Source: Onchocerca volvulus (taxonomy: Eukaryota; Nematoda; Chromadorea; Rhabditida; Onchocercidae). From it: a stretch of DNA of 64,000 nt. The DNA is taken from the NCBI GenBank assembly GCA_000499405.2, contig HG738140.1:14323113-14387112 (forward strand), read 5' to 3'. Both the position numbers and the translations under genes were made by a program. Shown piece by piece: positions 13,701 through 25,682 of this stretch; within the stretch, counting starts at the first letter, position 1; each line of letters opens with the position of its first letter. The notes beneath the pieces were generated by a model. It made no database searches, was not told the origin of the DNA, and saw only the letters and a list, made by a program, of their open reading frames with translations.

Positions 13701-16700
13701 TTGGCTGTTATAACAATTGGTGATCTCGGAAAATTTTTATCGGAATGTACAATATGGTTTTATAAGGAGATGAAAAAATCTCGTTATTCGTTGAAACGTT
13801 ATCTCAACATTTTTAGACGGCCAGATGCTCGTTTGTTTCTTTTCAATTTGACTATTTTTTTGTTTAACTATATTTTCAAAAAAGTTAAATTTTAATTTCA
13901 TTTGCTGAATTTTTTGCAAAAATTCTTACAAAGGAATGTTAGCTATTTAGTTATCTTTATCCATGGTAGTAATGATTGTGATTAGTAATTTACTGAATTT
14001 TTCCTGTCGCAAAACAAATATGTCGTAGCTTTTGAAAATGATAGAGAGAAGAAAAAAATAGCCAAAGATGAGTTAAAATGTTATATTTTGTATTGTCTGG
14101 ACAGTTTAAATTCTATGTGATATGATAATATTTTATAGAAGTGATAGAAATTTTGCACAACTTATTTTCAATTATGTTATTTAAAAAATAAGAATAAAAA
14201 TATATATTGTCTTGTCTGTCATGTCGTGTCTTGTTTGTCTATCTTGTCTATCCGTCTTATTGTGTCTGTTTGTCTGTCAAAATCAAATGGACCAAAGAGA
14301 AATGAATCAGACGGCTTGCAAACAACGGTAAATTTGCCCCAATCATCACTGACAGTTTTCGGTGGAGATCCTCAAAAATGGACGGAATTTTGGAGCAATT
14401 TTGAAATAGCAGCAGTTAACCAAGATCTCCCAGATATGATGAAGTTGAGCTACTTACTGTCCTGCTTGAAAGAGACGATCTCAAGAGCAACATCGGAATA
14501 CAATATTGCTCCGGAAACTATAATGTTACTAGACAATTACTAATGGAGAAATTTGACAATACATCGATAATCGAGAATTCGCTACATAGCGAATTTCAAA
14601 ATATCAAAGGAAATGATCGAGATTGGAAAGAAACATCGAAGCGATTGAACAGGCCTTCCGACAATGAGAAGCCATAGGGAAAACTTCGACCATTCGACTG
14701 TGCAAACGACTATCGAGAGAAAACTACCAATTATCCTGCTATATCGATTTTAACAAAAGTATGTGAGCAAAAATAGAAAAACGAATCTTGATCAACCGAG
14801 AAATTGAGAAACTGCTAGAAGGAAATAGCAAGAATTGCAAAAGATGTTGCATGAATCCAAGCATGCAATCTCAATTTCGAGAAGAAACAAGTGCACGCAA
14901 AAACAAATCTACAATTTCGAGAGAAAGGAAAAGGAAAGTCCTCGGCCCTAATCTTAGTAAAGCGACAGAGATTAAACGAGGATGTCGCGAAACAAATCGA
15001 AAGGAGAGTCAAAAACCGAAACTCAGCAAGAAGACTTTGTTCATTTTGTAACAAGAACCATTGGAATAACGAATGTTGAATTTATCCCACCGCAAAATAA
15101 CGAACCGAGCATTTAAGAGAAATCATGCATGCTTAAATTATCTATAAAAGGGTCATCTAGCGAAAAAATGGTCAGAGACCGAGGAAAGTATGATATCATT
15201 GCAAGGGTCGACACAATTTAACGCTAAATTTCGATCATCACAAGGACGCCAAACTGGAAGTCCGAAAGGAAAGGATGAAATCAGTAATAACAAACAACAC
15301 AGTAGCGGATCAAAGATCACCAGAAAGTAAGCGGATTTTACTGCTGTATAAAATAATTAGCATCATAAACTCACAAATTCCGAAAATTCAGATGAAAAAT
15401 CTAGCATTATTTGACATAGGCTCGCAATTATTATTCATTTCAACGAACTTGATAAATCGATTTCAAGAAACAAAAAATGAGAAATTGAATGTTGCTTCAT
15501 TCGATAATAAGACACCGAAAAATTACTATTAAAAAAAGGCAGAAATTAGTGTGAAAATCGAAACAAGCAGGTCATCACTTGCGAGGCTAATTTTACGGAG
15601 TACCTCACGAATACGCTTCAAGTGATGGAAATCGATGACAAAAATATGCCTTCTGTAATAAAAAAGAAGGAATTAAATGGATTGATGAGTTATTGGAAGC
15701 AACCCGATATACTCATTGGTGTGAAAAATTTTCTCAAGTTCATCAGACTGGAGCAGAAGAATTGTAGTCAGGATTACTCCAAACGAAACTGGGCCTAGTA
15801 TTAACCAGAAATGGCTATATGAAGAATATTCGCAACAGAAATGCGATATTAACCGTATATAAAATATAAAATTATAATCAACATGGGATATTTTCAAGTG
15901 AACTTTAGTGCTATAAAAGTGATAAAGAAATATTCATCACTTAAATCAGAACGGATCGAAAAGCAATCTATTATTGAATTATATTTTAATCTGAAATATT
16001 ATATCATATTTATCTCATATCATATCACTTGTGCCATTTAGATCATATTTATTATCATTTATAGCTTGTTATAATACGAGCTAGTAAAATCATTCAATAT
16101 GATATTTTGGAAATTTCATTATTTGAAATATTGGCATTGAATTAAAACCGAAAATAACTTAATCTTCTTTTTTCCTTTTTGAAATATGACTCTCCGATAA
16201 TAATTAATAACACATTGAATATGTCGACTTTGTCAGATTATTTATTAGAACTAAAATGAAAAAATCATTCTATTTTTTTCTTTTTCATTTTTTATGCTTT
16301 TAGATAATGGAGAATCGAGGTTATCGGAAAGATCTAACGAAGCGAAGACTGTGTTATTAAATTGGGATGATCTTATATTGGAAAAAGCGAAAGTGCCTTT
16401 AATTTTAGTTTTCACTATACTTCTCGTTAGTTTTTAAAGTTTTACTTTATCATAATTATCAAGTTTCACTAAAATGTTAAGCTCTTTCAAATACTATTGA
16501 TCTTTTTTTTATCCTTTCTTCTTTTGCTTTTTGGCTATCCCGAATTGTATTCACCGAGAAAATCCAAGAGAGCAATGAAGAAATTATTAAATTAGAATAA
16601 TTAATGGATTGAATCATACTTAAAATAATATCATAAATTAAATAATAGATTGCAGCATCTTTGCACTTTCAATATATAAACGAGTAGTTTTACTCAAGTT

Positions 16701-19700
16701 ATTGTAATTTTTTACAATAGTATTCAATAATTTACCATTTTCTCATTCGTTAAAATGCATTTTATTTTCTTCCAAACATTTCCAGATGAATAAGTTGGGA
16801 TATGTTTGTGATTTTCTTAATAGTTCACGCTTTTTTCCAACTTTCCTCAAATTTAATCATAGATATTCTTATGACAATTGCAAATATTTCGCGAAATTTC
16901 TTCAAAAGAAAAATAATAATAATATTGTAGAGTCTTTTAAAATCTCGCCGCAAAATCGATTAATGATTGATTAGACAAAAATTTTTGCCAATTTCCTAAT
17001 TATTTGATTGTCCATTTTAGTATGATTAAATCAATAAACTGGTTGAAGAAGACAAGTTATAAATGTTTTTATTTATCGCTGGAAAAAAGTCTATTTTAAA
17101 ATATGTCGAGAGAGCATGATGAAATTGAAATATGTCAGTTGAAAATGTTTTAGGCAATATAAAACTTCTAGCACTGAGATGATTTTCCAATTGAAATTGC
17201 GATTATTTAACATTTGGCAGATATTTAATGGTAATTATCGGGTATTTAATAACATAGGCAATAAATGAATCGTTATTATTCTGTCAAAAACAATTATCAC
17301 CATTGTTAACATTATTATTATCATTCGTTATCATCGATTTTTTTTATTTTTTAGTTGTACATTGCCTTTGGTGGTCTTTTATTTGCTTTGTTTGAACCGT
17401 GGACATATATGGACGCATTTTATTTTTGTAAGTATAAATTTCGACCTTTTTTTTTTTAAATAATAATCATTGCTTTCAAAAAATTTTAATATTTCAAATT
17501 TATTTTATTCTATTTTTGTTAATTTGATCAATTCCGATTGTCGATTTTAGCTGTGCTACCAAACTTCAGTATGCTACTAAAAGAAATTGAAATTTCGGTC
17601 TTCATTATTTCGAAGCAATGATTACTGTACAAAATATATATTTCAGCTTACTTCCTGCAAAATTGAACTCTTTAATTTGCAAATGTCATGAAATAAATAA
17701 TTGTACAAAGTGAATTAGGAAATTAATTAGGAATTAAACTGAATTGGAAAATACGATCAACTTTTTTTTTCAGGTTTTGTTTCGTTAACTACAATTGGAT
17801 TCGGTGATCTTGTGCCTGAAAATCAAGAGTATGCTGTTCTATTTGGCTGAATCTTTTGCCAGCATAATTGAAATCCCAAAAATTTGCAACAATTAATAAT
17901 AAAGAATCAGTTTATAAAAATGAATAGACACAGTACTAAATATCATCCCTATAATAAAAATAGTTTTAAAATAAGAAAGTTTTGATGCAAAAATTCCAAG
18001 TTTTTTTTGTTTTATTCGCTTTCAGAGAACGAAATTAATAGTTTTTTAAAAGATTTTTTCCTAGTCAAAATCGAATAGCAAATTTAAATTCAAAAACTTC
18101 AAGTATGAATTATTCAGAATTTTTCGTCTAAAATTTAAAAGTTTAGTTGATTGTCGTTTATACGATTATTTAGATTATATTGAAAATATTTAAGTGTTAT
18201 TTCATTTTTTCATCGGCTACGAATCTATTTCCTGAAACTTCTCTTCTTCCAAGCACTTGCGCCAAAAGAAAAAAAAAAAGCTATCTGATTTTCACTAGAC
18301 TATGCAAAATTCAAAAAATTTGAACAGAATAAGGAATTTCATGCATACACTGAATTATGCTTAATACTGATAGAAGTAAAAATAATTATTATACATAGTA
18401 TATTAATTTATTTCCTATTAATTGATATAAATCTTGTCATTGCTTGCAGATATGTAGTGCTCATGTTGATATATCTGGGATTTGGTCTTGCTGTGACAAC
18501 AATGTGCATCGATTTGGTTGGTATTCAATACATCCAAAAGATTCATTATTTTGGCCGAAAATTTCGCAGTTCCGATATATTACAACTGATCAGGCGAAGA
18601 TATGGGCTAACAGCTGAGCAGCTTAATGCAATCTTAGAAATATACCTCAAACAACTTCAAAGTAAAAAGTGATTATTATCGTTACAAAAAGATTATAATG
18701 AAATGCAAATTTCGGAAAAATATTTGATATGCAAAAAAAAAAAGAAATAAAACATCAATTTATAATATTGTGCAGATTTCTGACGAATGCAATTTCTTCT
18801 TTCCTAATTGTTGTATATTAATTTTTGCAATTTTTCTTTTAAAGGGCTGCATCAGGAGAAGAAGAATCAAAAAATCATGAATGTAATGATGCACCAGAGT
18901 TATCTTCTCCAATGAATCACAGTATCAATCATGATAATAACAAGAGTGATATCCAATGGTATGAATAATTTCTATGAATTAGTAAGAAGTATCAAAAATA
19001 TGAATTAAATGACTAAATTCGAAAAATTAGAAAATTATCATTACTATTCGTATTTTTGCTTTTTTTCGTATTATAAGAAATGACTAGAATTTTCATTCAA
19101 TTAAAATTATTTATAAAATATGTTCCAAATATTTTATTTCAAAATGAATTACATAACATATCAAAGAAATTTGAAATTTGCAAGATTAAACCTGTCAAAA
19201 TGAAAAACTGATTTTTAATTTTTCGAGAACTTCTTTTTTACAAGAAAAACTGAGTCAAATAAAACAAATAAAGATTCATACTGAATAAATTTTAAATTAT
19301 TGATCCGTTCAATCAACAATTGTAATAATGGTGATGATGTTTTTCATAATCTCAAAATTGATTATTTATTTGCCAAATTTCATGTAAATAAAAATAAACT
19401 GAAACTTTCATATTCAAAATTGAAAAAAAGAAATCAATTTCATTTTTCAGGCGAGACATATTGTATTCTGATTATGATATAAGCTTAGTAATTTCAGTAT
19501 AGAAGTTCATAAAGAACCCAGTACCGAACATGAATCAATCATATTTCATGCGTCCGCAAGAACGCAATCTTCATTAGAATTCCCGTAATATCTTTAAGTT
19601 TTATCGCATATTATTTTAGTATTTAAATGAATTGAATTTTTATTTTAATGTTTTTTGGTATATTATGACATGTAAAATGTAAAATTTTTACATCCTAAAT

Positions 19701-20461
19701 ACTTATTTTAATGTATTTTATGTAATGTGATTGAAATCTTAGTAATAATTATTTTTATAAATTGCAAAAATTTATGTCAATTCATTTTTCTTCAAATACC
19801 ACATTTGTTTTAAATTTGAATATAAAGCTTACGTTATTTATTTATTTACAGTATACTTTATGAAAAAAATGACGCCAAGCAATCCTTGAACAACACCAAT
19901 TCGAATTATCAAATAACAGGTTAAACTTTCTTTTTTTTTTTCTTTTGCAGTCATCTGAACTAATGTCGATTACAGAATTAATTGGTAAATTATTTGATGA
20001 AAACTGATTCAATCATTAGTCATATTTTTTTATCATTTCATTTTGACCATTAGCTAATTTAGGAGTTAATCTACCAAAGAACAAAAAAATAGCTGATTTA
20101 TTCATTTATTCAACCAATCATTATTCATTCATTCATTCATTTTTTTATTTATCATTAGATGAAATTTATACAGATCCGATTATTAATTCCAAATTTTAAC
20201 GAATAGTATGAAAGATTTCCACTGATACTAAACTATGAAAATAAAGTTTCAGCATCGAATTCTCCGATTTCCACAACATATATGCGGTCATCATCGTTGC
20301 AATCACCGTCGTCGTTGCGATCATCGATGTTGTCGCAGCAGCAATCACCAGAACAACAATTACCGGAGACTAAGTTATCAACAGTACCCGTAATGCTTGT
20401 CTCACCCCCAAATAGCGTAATATTTTCGAAATATTCAAAAACTACTCAAATCTGTCAATGA
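10707..20461 (+). CDS. Two-pore-domain (TWK/K2P) potassium channel, 14 exons
   Basis: A K+ leak channel of the plasma membrane; two subunits, each with two pore loops, build one pore. Exons: 10707-10781, 11731-11838, 12052-12230, 12448-12513, 12874-12971, 13627-13830, 16304-16425, 17355-17427, 17774-17828, 18450-18668, 18845-18958, 19498-19584, 19852-19919, 20253-20461; phases join throughout to give 558 aa. Membrane segment M1 is near residues 30-52 (starting LPHIVLVAMV), pore 1 has TIGYGN near 174, M2 lies near 186-212, M3 near 272-303, pore 2 has TIGFGD near 315, and M4 lies near 328-351. The cytosolic tail of about 200 residues is Ser/Gln-rich and poorly conserved; its small exons are the least certain part. 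Intron 3 appears to use a GC donor, and intron 6 carries a retrotransposon fragment. The closest named TWK paralogue could not be decided. Confidence 0.93.
14176..14286. repeat. TGTCT-rich simple repeat
   Basis: Repeated TGTCT, CTTGTCT and TGTTTGTCT words cover about 100 bp immediately before the gag-like reading frame of the retroelement fragment. This may be degenerate leader or terminal sequence of that element, or an unrelated microsatellite. Confidence 0.45.
14286..15890 (+). mobile_element. Degenerate BEL/Pao retrotransposon fragment (gag and protease part)
   Basis: The fragment lies in intron 6 of the K2P channel, on the same strand. Translated pieces keep the order of BEL/Pao polyproteins. 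First comes a gag segment with FGGDPQKWTEFWSNFE and MMKLSYLLSCLK (about 14330-14530). A zinc-knuckle motif CSFCNKNHWNNEC follows (about 15040-15077), then an aspartic-protease-like segment MKNLALFDIGSQLLFIS (about 15391-15441) and WKQPDILIGVKNF (about 15695-15735). The frame is broken repeatedly by stops and shifts, and the usual FDSG-type catalytic triad reads FDIG. I found no reverse transcriptase, integrase or clear LTRs, so this is a dead remnant. It is judged from family resemblance only. Confidence 0.8.
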
Positions 20462-20602
20462 CCTCGTAATGATTCATTACTTAAAACATTAATAGCTCAT
20501 TGAAGCAATTTCTTAACTCATTTATGGCCCATTTTTCAGTGACAGTTTAGACACGTTTATAGCTCAGTCCATCTTCTCCTAATTATTTTTCTCCTTTTCT
20601 AG
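20462..20602 (+). other. Short intercistronic spacer with acceptor, possible operon junction
   Basis: Only about 140 bp separate the channel stop (20459-20461) from the acceptor CCTTTTCTAG (ends 20602), which lies 18 bases before the next ATG. Spacing of this kind is typical of nematode operons. No AATAAA was seen in the spacer. An alternative is that the two units are one gene: an in-frame GTAATA donor at about 20418 inside the last channel exon could join the downstream exon in phase 0. Confidence 0.4.
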
Positions 20603-20620
20603 CCCCTTGGATTATCTTGT

Positions 20621-23429
20621 ATGTTGGAATGGGAATCATATATCGAAATGCTAAATCAATCAAATAAACCGTTTGCAAAGTAAGTTACTCATTGAAAAAA
20701 AATCACAAATTAAATAATATTTATTGTTTTAAATTAACTAATTTTCATTCCGTATTTTCAATTCTTATAAATAATTGCAAATTTCCATAAATAACTTTTT
20801 TTATCTCTTATTTTTGAAATAATTTTTTTCAACTTTTTTTCAAAATAAATTCGTCAACTATTATTGTTCTTTAATTGAGAAAAAAAAAGGATGGAAAATT
20901 TTGTTAGGCCCGAAAATAAAGCCACAGAAATGTCTTTTAACGATTCAATGATGATCACATATGAAAATGAGTACGATCTTATCGAACACGGCGATGTTAT
21001 TAGGTATTCATTTAATTTATTATTGATTTACACTATGCTTCATCATATTTGAGTGATAGAATTATCATCCAAAAGTTTTAATTTGTTACAAAAAAAAAAA
21101 AAGAAGAGAGAAGAGATAATTCGTGACATTCACCATCAAATATTTTGCACTGCCGCTTTCTTTTTTTCATGATTAACTATTTTTTCATACTATACTAATT
21201 TTCCTGAACAAAAAATATAACATACACTCTGTTTCTGCTTATTTACACCTTTGCAAACAGCATGTAAACTAATCTCCTTTTATCATGAAAAGCCTATTTT
21301 CAACCAATGCACTTAGTTTTTTCAATTTTTTTCATTTTCAAACACTATCAAATTATTGTTCGTTTTCCTTTTCTTTTAAAGCTTTTAAAGGTATATTTGA
21401 AATATTGCAGCTTAGATTGTCTTTCAATCTTAAATACAATTAACAAATAATATTCTTATATTAGAAAGAAAAAATATTATTTTCGAAACAATAAGTTTTT
21501 CAGTAAAGGATGTGAACTTTTTCCAATGCATATCATTAGCAAAAGCTCTTCTTTTCATTTTTTTTTTTTTTTTTTTTTTTTTTGCAATGATAGCATGATA
21601 TCAATTTGATTTTTATTATTCTAAAATTATGAGTTATTCGATATTTACATATTTGCAAATTAATGTATGGTTAGTTTAATAATATTATGATGTCGTATTG
21701 ATAGACATCGGAGAAAACTTTCTTGTATTACAATAATTCCATTCATAATTTAATAATAATCTTTTTTTTTCTTCCTTCAATTACAATTTATGTTTGAATA
21801 TTTCGATGTGCGCGCTTTTAATTATTTCAACATTGTACTATCCCTAAAATTTTTTATTTTTCACTTATCAACAATCTTTTCTATCCTATCTTATCTTGTA
21901 ATTGTATATATTGCAAAATCAAATTATGATAAGCAGTCAAAGCAAATATTGCACGAGCTTTCTGTAATCATTAATTTTACCAAAATGATTTATCGACCAT
22001 TTTCCTTGTAATTTTGAAAGCTTTAGATAATTTTCAATATTTTAAATCATTATTCAATAATTTTGAATAATGATTTAAAATATTGAAAATTATTTAATCT
22101 TAAAATAATAAAGGTAAAGAGATTACAAAAAGGTGCCTGTATTATATTTTGTGCTAATGCGTCATTTTGTCGATGCACCACATTTTCGTTTTAATTTTAT
22201 TTTCATCCGCTGCGATTTTTTATTTTAATATTTATTGCAAACAGAATTAATCATACTTTTAATATGTTTTACTAACACTTTTGCACGGTTTTTCACTTTT
22301 TTCAAGCTACAAAAGAAATGATTTTCAATACTTTTCCTTTTTTTTTTTACACTTACTGAAAATGTTTGCAATATTCCAGGTTAATTTCACAATATAAGTA
22401 GATTGAAATCAAACTCTTTCTTTTGCATAAAAAAGGGGAATTTAAAAAGAAAACATGAATTTGAAATTCGGAAATTTTTACACGGTTTATATGACTTGAA
22501 ATTTGCCATTTAAATTGGAATTTAGTATTTAAGATAGCATAAATGTTTTCAGCGTAAAGCAAGGATCTGGTTCGGTATCATCGGAATCATCATCATCAAT
22601 ATTACCATCTTCCAGTCTTAATATGCAAAGCATTCGACCCTCTAAGCTTGATTTAGATATTTGCGAATCAGTGGAATCGGTTGATAATACCAGAACTATA
22701 GTAAAACCGGAACAGAATATTCAACAATCAATTTTATGCTATCAAAATATTCCAATTTATAGCCAAAAACGAAGAACGGTAGAAACGGAAAATGTTCTAC
22801 GATTTCTGCGAGATGCTCCGGAATTTCTCGTTAGTCATAAATTACCACCAGCAGTAGTTGATGATAACTATTGCTTTGTAATTGATCGCGAAACGATCGG
22901 ATCAGAAGCGATTTTACATGATGATATTCATTGGAGTCATACGAGTCGACCGACGAAATACTTCTATTTTGATGATTTACGTAACTTTTATCGCGTCAAC
23001 TGTATTAAAGCTAAAGGAAAAATTATGGGAGTGAAAATGAGCAGGTCGCAAAAACGATCATTCAACCTATTACAGTCAACTCGATCCACTCCGATGCATC
23101 GATCACATTCATTACTACGTCGTTCCATATCTTCCGCTAGTGGTTTGCGTCGTGACTTGATACCACTAACGCAAGTATATGTCGTTACACGAATTTATAG
23201 TTTCTGGAAAACGTGTCCATCGTTTCGTCGGATCGTCACGTTGATCGATCAAGTAAATGAGGGTGAAATGGAAAATATCCAATTTCAAAAACGGATGTTT
23301 GTGCAGTATATTTGGCGTGATACGAAACAATCGGAAAAAGATCGTGTGAAGTACGAATTTAGGCGAGATTGTGCAAAACGTAGTAGATATGAAACTCCCA
23401 AAAAATCAATGTCATTTTCCTTTAGTTGA
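20621..23429 (+). CDS. Unknown nematode protein family, copy 1
   Basis: I do not recognise a function. Three exons (20621-20679, 20908-21003, 22553-23429) join in phase to 343 aa. The N-terminus is followed by a Ser-rich linker (GSGSVSSESSSS). A conserved domain follows, with motifs NYCFVIDRE, TKYFYFDDLRNFY, IYSFWKTCPSFRRIV and QFQKRMFVQYIWRDTK. An Arg/Ser-rich stretch (about residues 228-255) sits inside the domain, and the C-terminus is basic. No signal peptide, membrane segment or known catalytic motif is visible. The same motifs recur in the gene at 25683-32814, so the two are tandem paralogues. The whole domain is on one exon here, unlike copy 2. The 1.55-kb second intron holds a long perfect hairpin. 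The start was chosen because it follows an acceptor closely and opens the only phase-compatible frame. Confidence 0.78.
22027..22093. repeat. Perfect 31-bp inverted repeat with 5-nt loop
   Basis: Left arm 22027-22057 (starting ATAATTTTCAATATTTTAAA) and right arm 22063-22093 are exact reverse complements separated by TAATT. The hairpin lies in intron 2 of the unknown-family copy 1. An RNA from either strand would fold into an uninterrupted 31-bp stem. No flanking terminal repeats of a transposon were obvious. Confidence 0.85.
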
Positions 23430-25682
23430 ATTTTTTTCTTTTTTTTCCTTTTAGAAAGAAAAAGAATAGAGTTTTGACTAATCCCATCAGTTTGAGACGT
23501 AATAATCAAAGCCACAATCTTCTTAACATTCTTCACAATCAAAGTACAAAAATCCGAAAAAAAATTTAAAAAAAAGAATCAACATAAAAAATAAAAGATA
23601 AAAGATTAGGATTTAAAGAAATATAAATATAACAATCTATCAACATCACAAAAAAAATTCTACTATGAACTGAAAGAAGCGCTTATCATCTCACACAACT
23701 AACTACAAAAAGGTTTTGACCATTCTTATTATTCAAATATTTCCCTGTAATAGATAACCGAATATTTTATCAATGAATAAAAAATTTGTGATTGCTTTGA
23801 ACTTAAAAATCTTCATTTATTGATGGAATTTGTGCTTCAAAAAAATCATATCCATTATTCAATGATAGGATACGGATAATGATTATCACTGCGATCATTA
23901 AATGATGTTTTAGGTAGGAAAGTACTGATGAAAAATCATATTTTCCTTAAATGTTCTCCAAATGTCAATCTTATTTGCAATTTATAACTTACTGATTATT
24001 TTGGATGATCTTATGTTTTGCAAGTGAAATTTGAGATATTCCACGTTATTCTTTTCCACATTTGTAATATATTTTGTAAGAAAATTATTACGCTGTTTGG
24101 TTTCGATAACAATCTATCGATCTCTCAAATGCAGTCCAAATTAATTACAGTTTGAAGTTGTTGCAATACCTCAGAAGATTTTGTTATCAGAATATGATAA
24201 TTTGAAATTTGGCAACAATCAATCAGCAAAATATATCTTTTTTATCATTATATGTCCGATATTATCATACATTTTCTGTGAATTGCAGTCGATTGTATCG
24301 GTGCTCAAAAACAATAATTTGATTTTTTTATGTAGGATTAATAAAAATTTTGTACTTAATTAACGATGTATTATATTAATGATTCCCATAAGCTTCTATT
24401 TTGCATTATCATATTGACTGGAACGTTTTATTTGAAAGCTATCGTTTTGATATTTTGATCATGGAATGAAACAACATAATTTTGCATTTTCTTCAAATTA
24501 TATAACAGTAAAGATTTTGGACAAAAAAAAAAAGAAACGAAATTGAATAATAAATAAAATTGCAATTTAAATTATGAACAAATATCATATATATATATAT
24601 ATCTTCATGGATTCACTTTCAAATTTCACATACTCGAAAATTTTAAATCATAATTTGAAATGATAAAGTTGCAAATAATTTTCATCCATTTGATTAGCAT
24701 TGTCAAAAAAACGTTTTGGGCAATATAATATCATTCAGGATAATATTGACCTCATTTTATATTTTCAGTATTATCTAAACATTTTTTAGAATTTTTACTC
24801 GGAGATGATTTATTATAATTTATTACATAAAAACATTAAGTCATTCAAGATTATTCATAAATCAACATATATGAAAATTAAACCATTTTCCAGTAATCAA
24901 TTGCTTTTTTTCATTAATTTAAATTTGAAATTTAAAATAATATCTTTTGAAAAAGAAAAATTGATCGATTATGTAGAAAGCAGAAAAGCTAAATTTACTC
25001 AGAAATGTTGTGATATTGTAAAAAGATGCATTTATTCTGTTTTATATGAATATATTGTGCATTTATTGTATAGTTTATATGTTTTTTTTCTGTTTCTTAT
25101 AAATTTAAATATAAATTTGAAGTTTGTAAAAAAGGAAAAATAATTGATAATATAAAAATATAATAATTAAATTTATTCATTAAAATGCTTCAAAATTTGA
25201 AAAAAATAATTAATTTAGAAATTTTTGTTCATACCAATCATTTTTAACTAGCATTTTGTATTTTTCATTATTATTAGCATATATATAGAGCAATCTCAAA
25301 AAAAAAAAATGAATGAAATTCTGTTTATATTTTTTTTTCAAAAAAGAGGTAAAAAGAAAAAGAAATTTAGTTTAATAAAATCTTTGTAAAAATTCTACTT
25401 TATTATCGATGAAATCAATAATCTACTGCAAGTTTGCAGGACAAGTTTCCAAATTTGCAAGCTTCTTGAGATTTCGTTGTTGAATTGAAATTTCATAATA
25501 GATTGCTTTAATTTCACTGCTATTTAAATTAGTCGATAACAACATAGTTGTTATTGAAAAAGTCGTATAGTTCGTAAAATTGATTTTTGAATTATAACTT
25601 GAGGGCTCAAGCAAAATGTGTTGTTCATCGTGATAGTAGCAGCAGCAGTAGCAGGAGCAGTAATTCCATCATTTCAATTCCG
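23430..25682. other. Spacer between the two paralogues
   Basis: This begins with the 3' UTR of copy 1; possible polyadenylation signals AATAAA are at about 23590 and 23776. The rest is AT-rich with no recognised exon. A 112-codon frame at 24805-25143 is dominated by Ile/Lys/Leu/Asn and has no recognised motif. The part just before 25683 is open in frame with the first exon of copy 2 from a TTG at 25587, so the true 5' end of that gene may lie farther left. Confidence 0.5.

Noticed and set aside
24805..25143. 112-codon open frame on the plus strand
   Set aside because: Composition is what AT-rich DNA gives by chance (Ile, Leu, Lys, Asn, Tyr), with no recognised motif and no support from neighbours.
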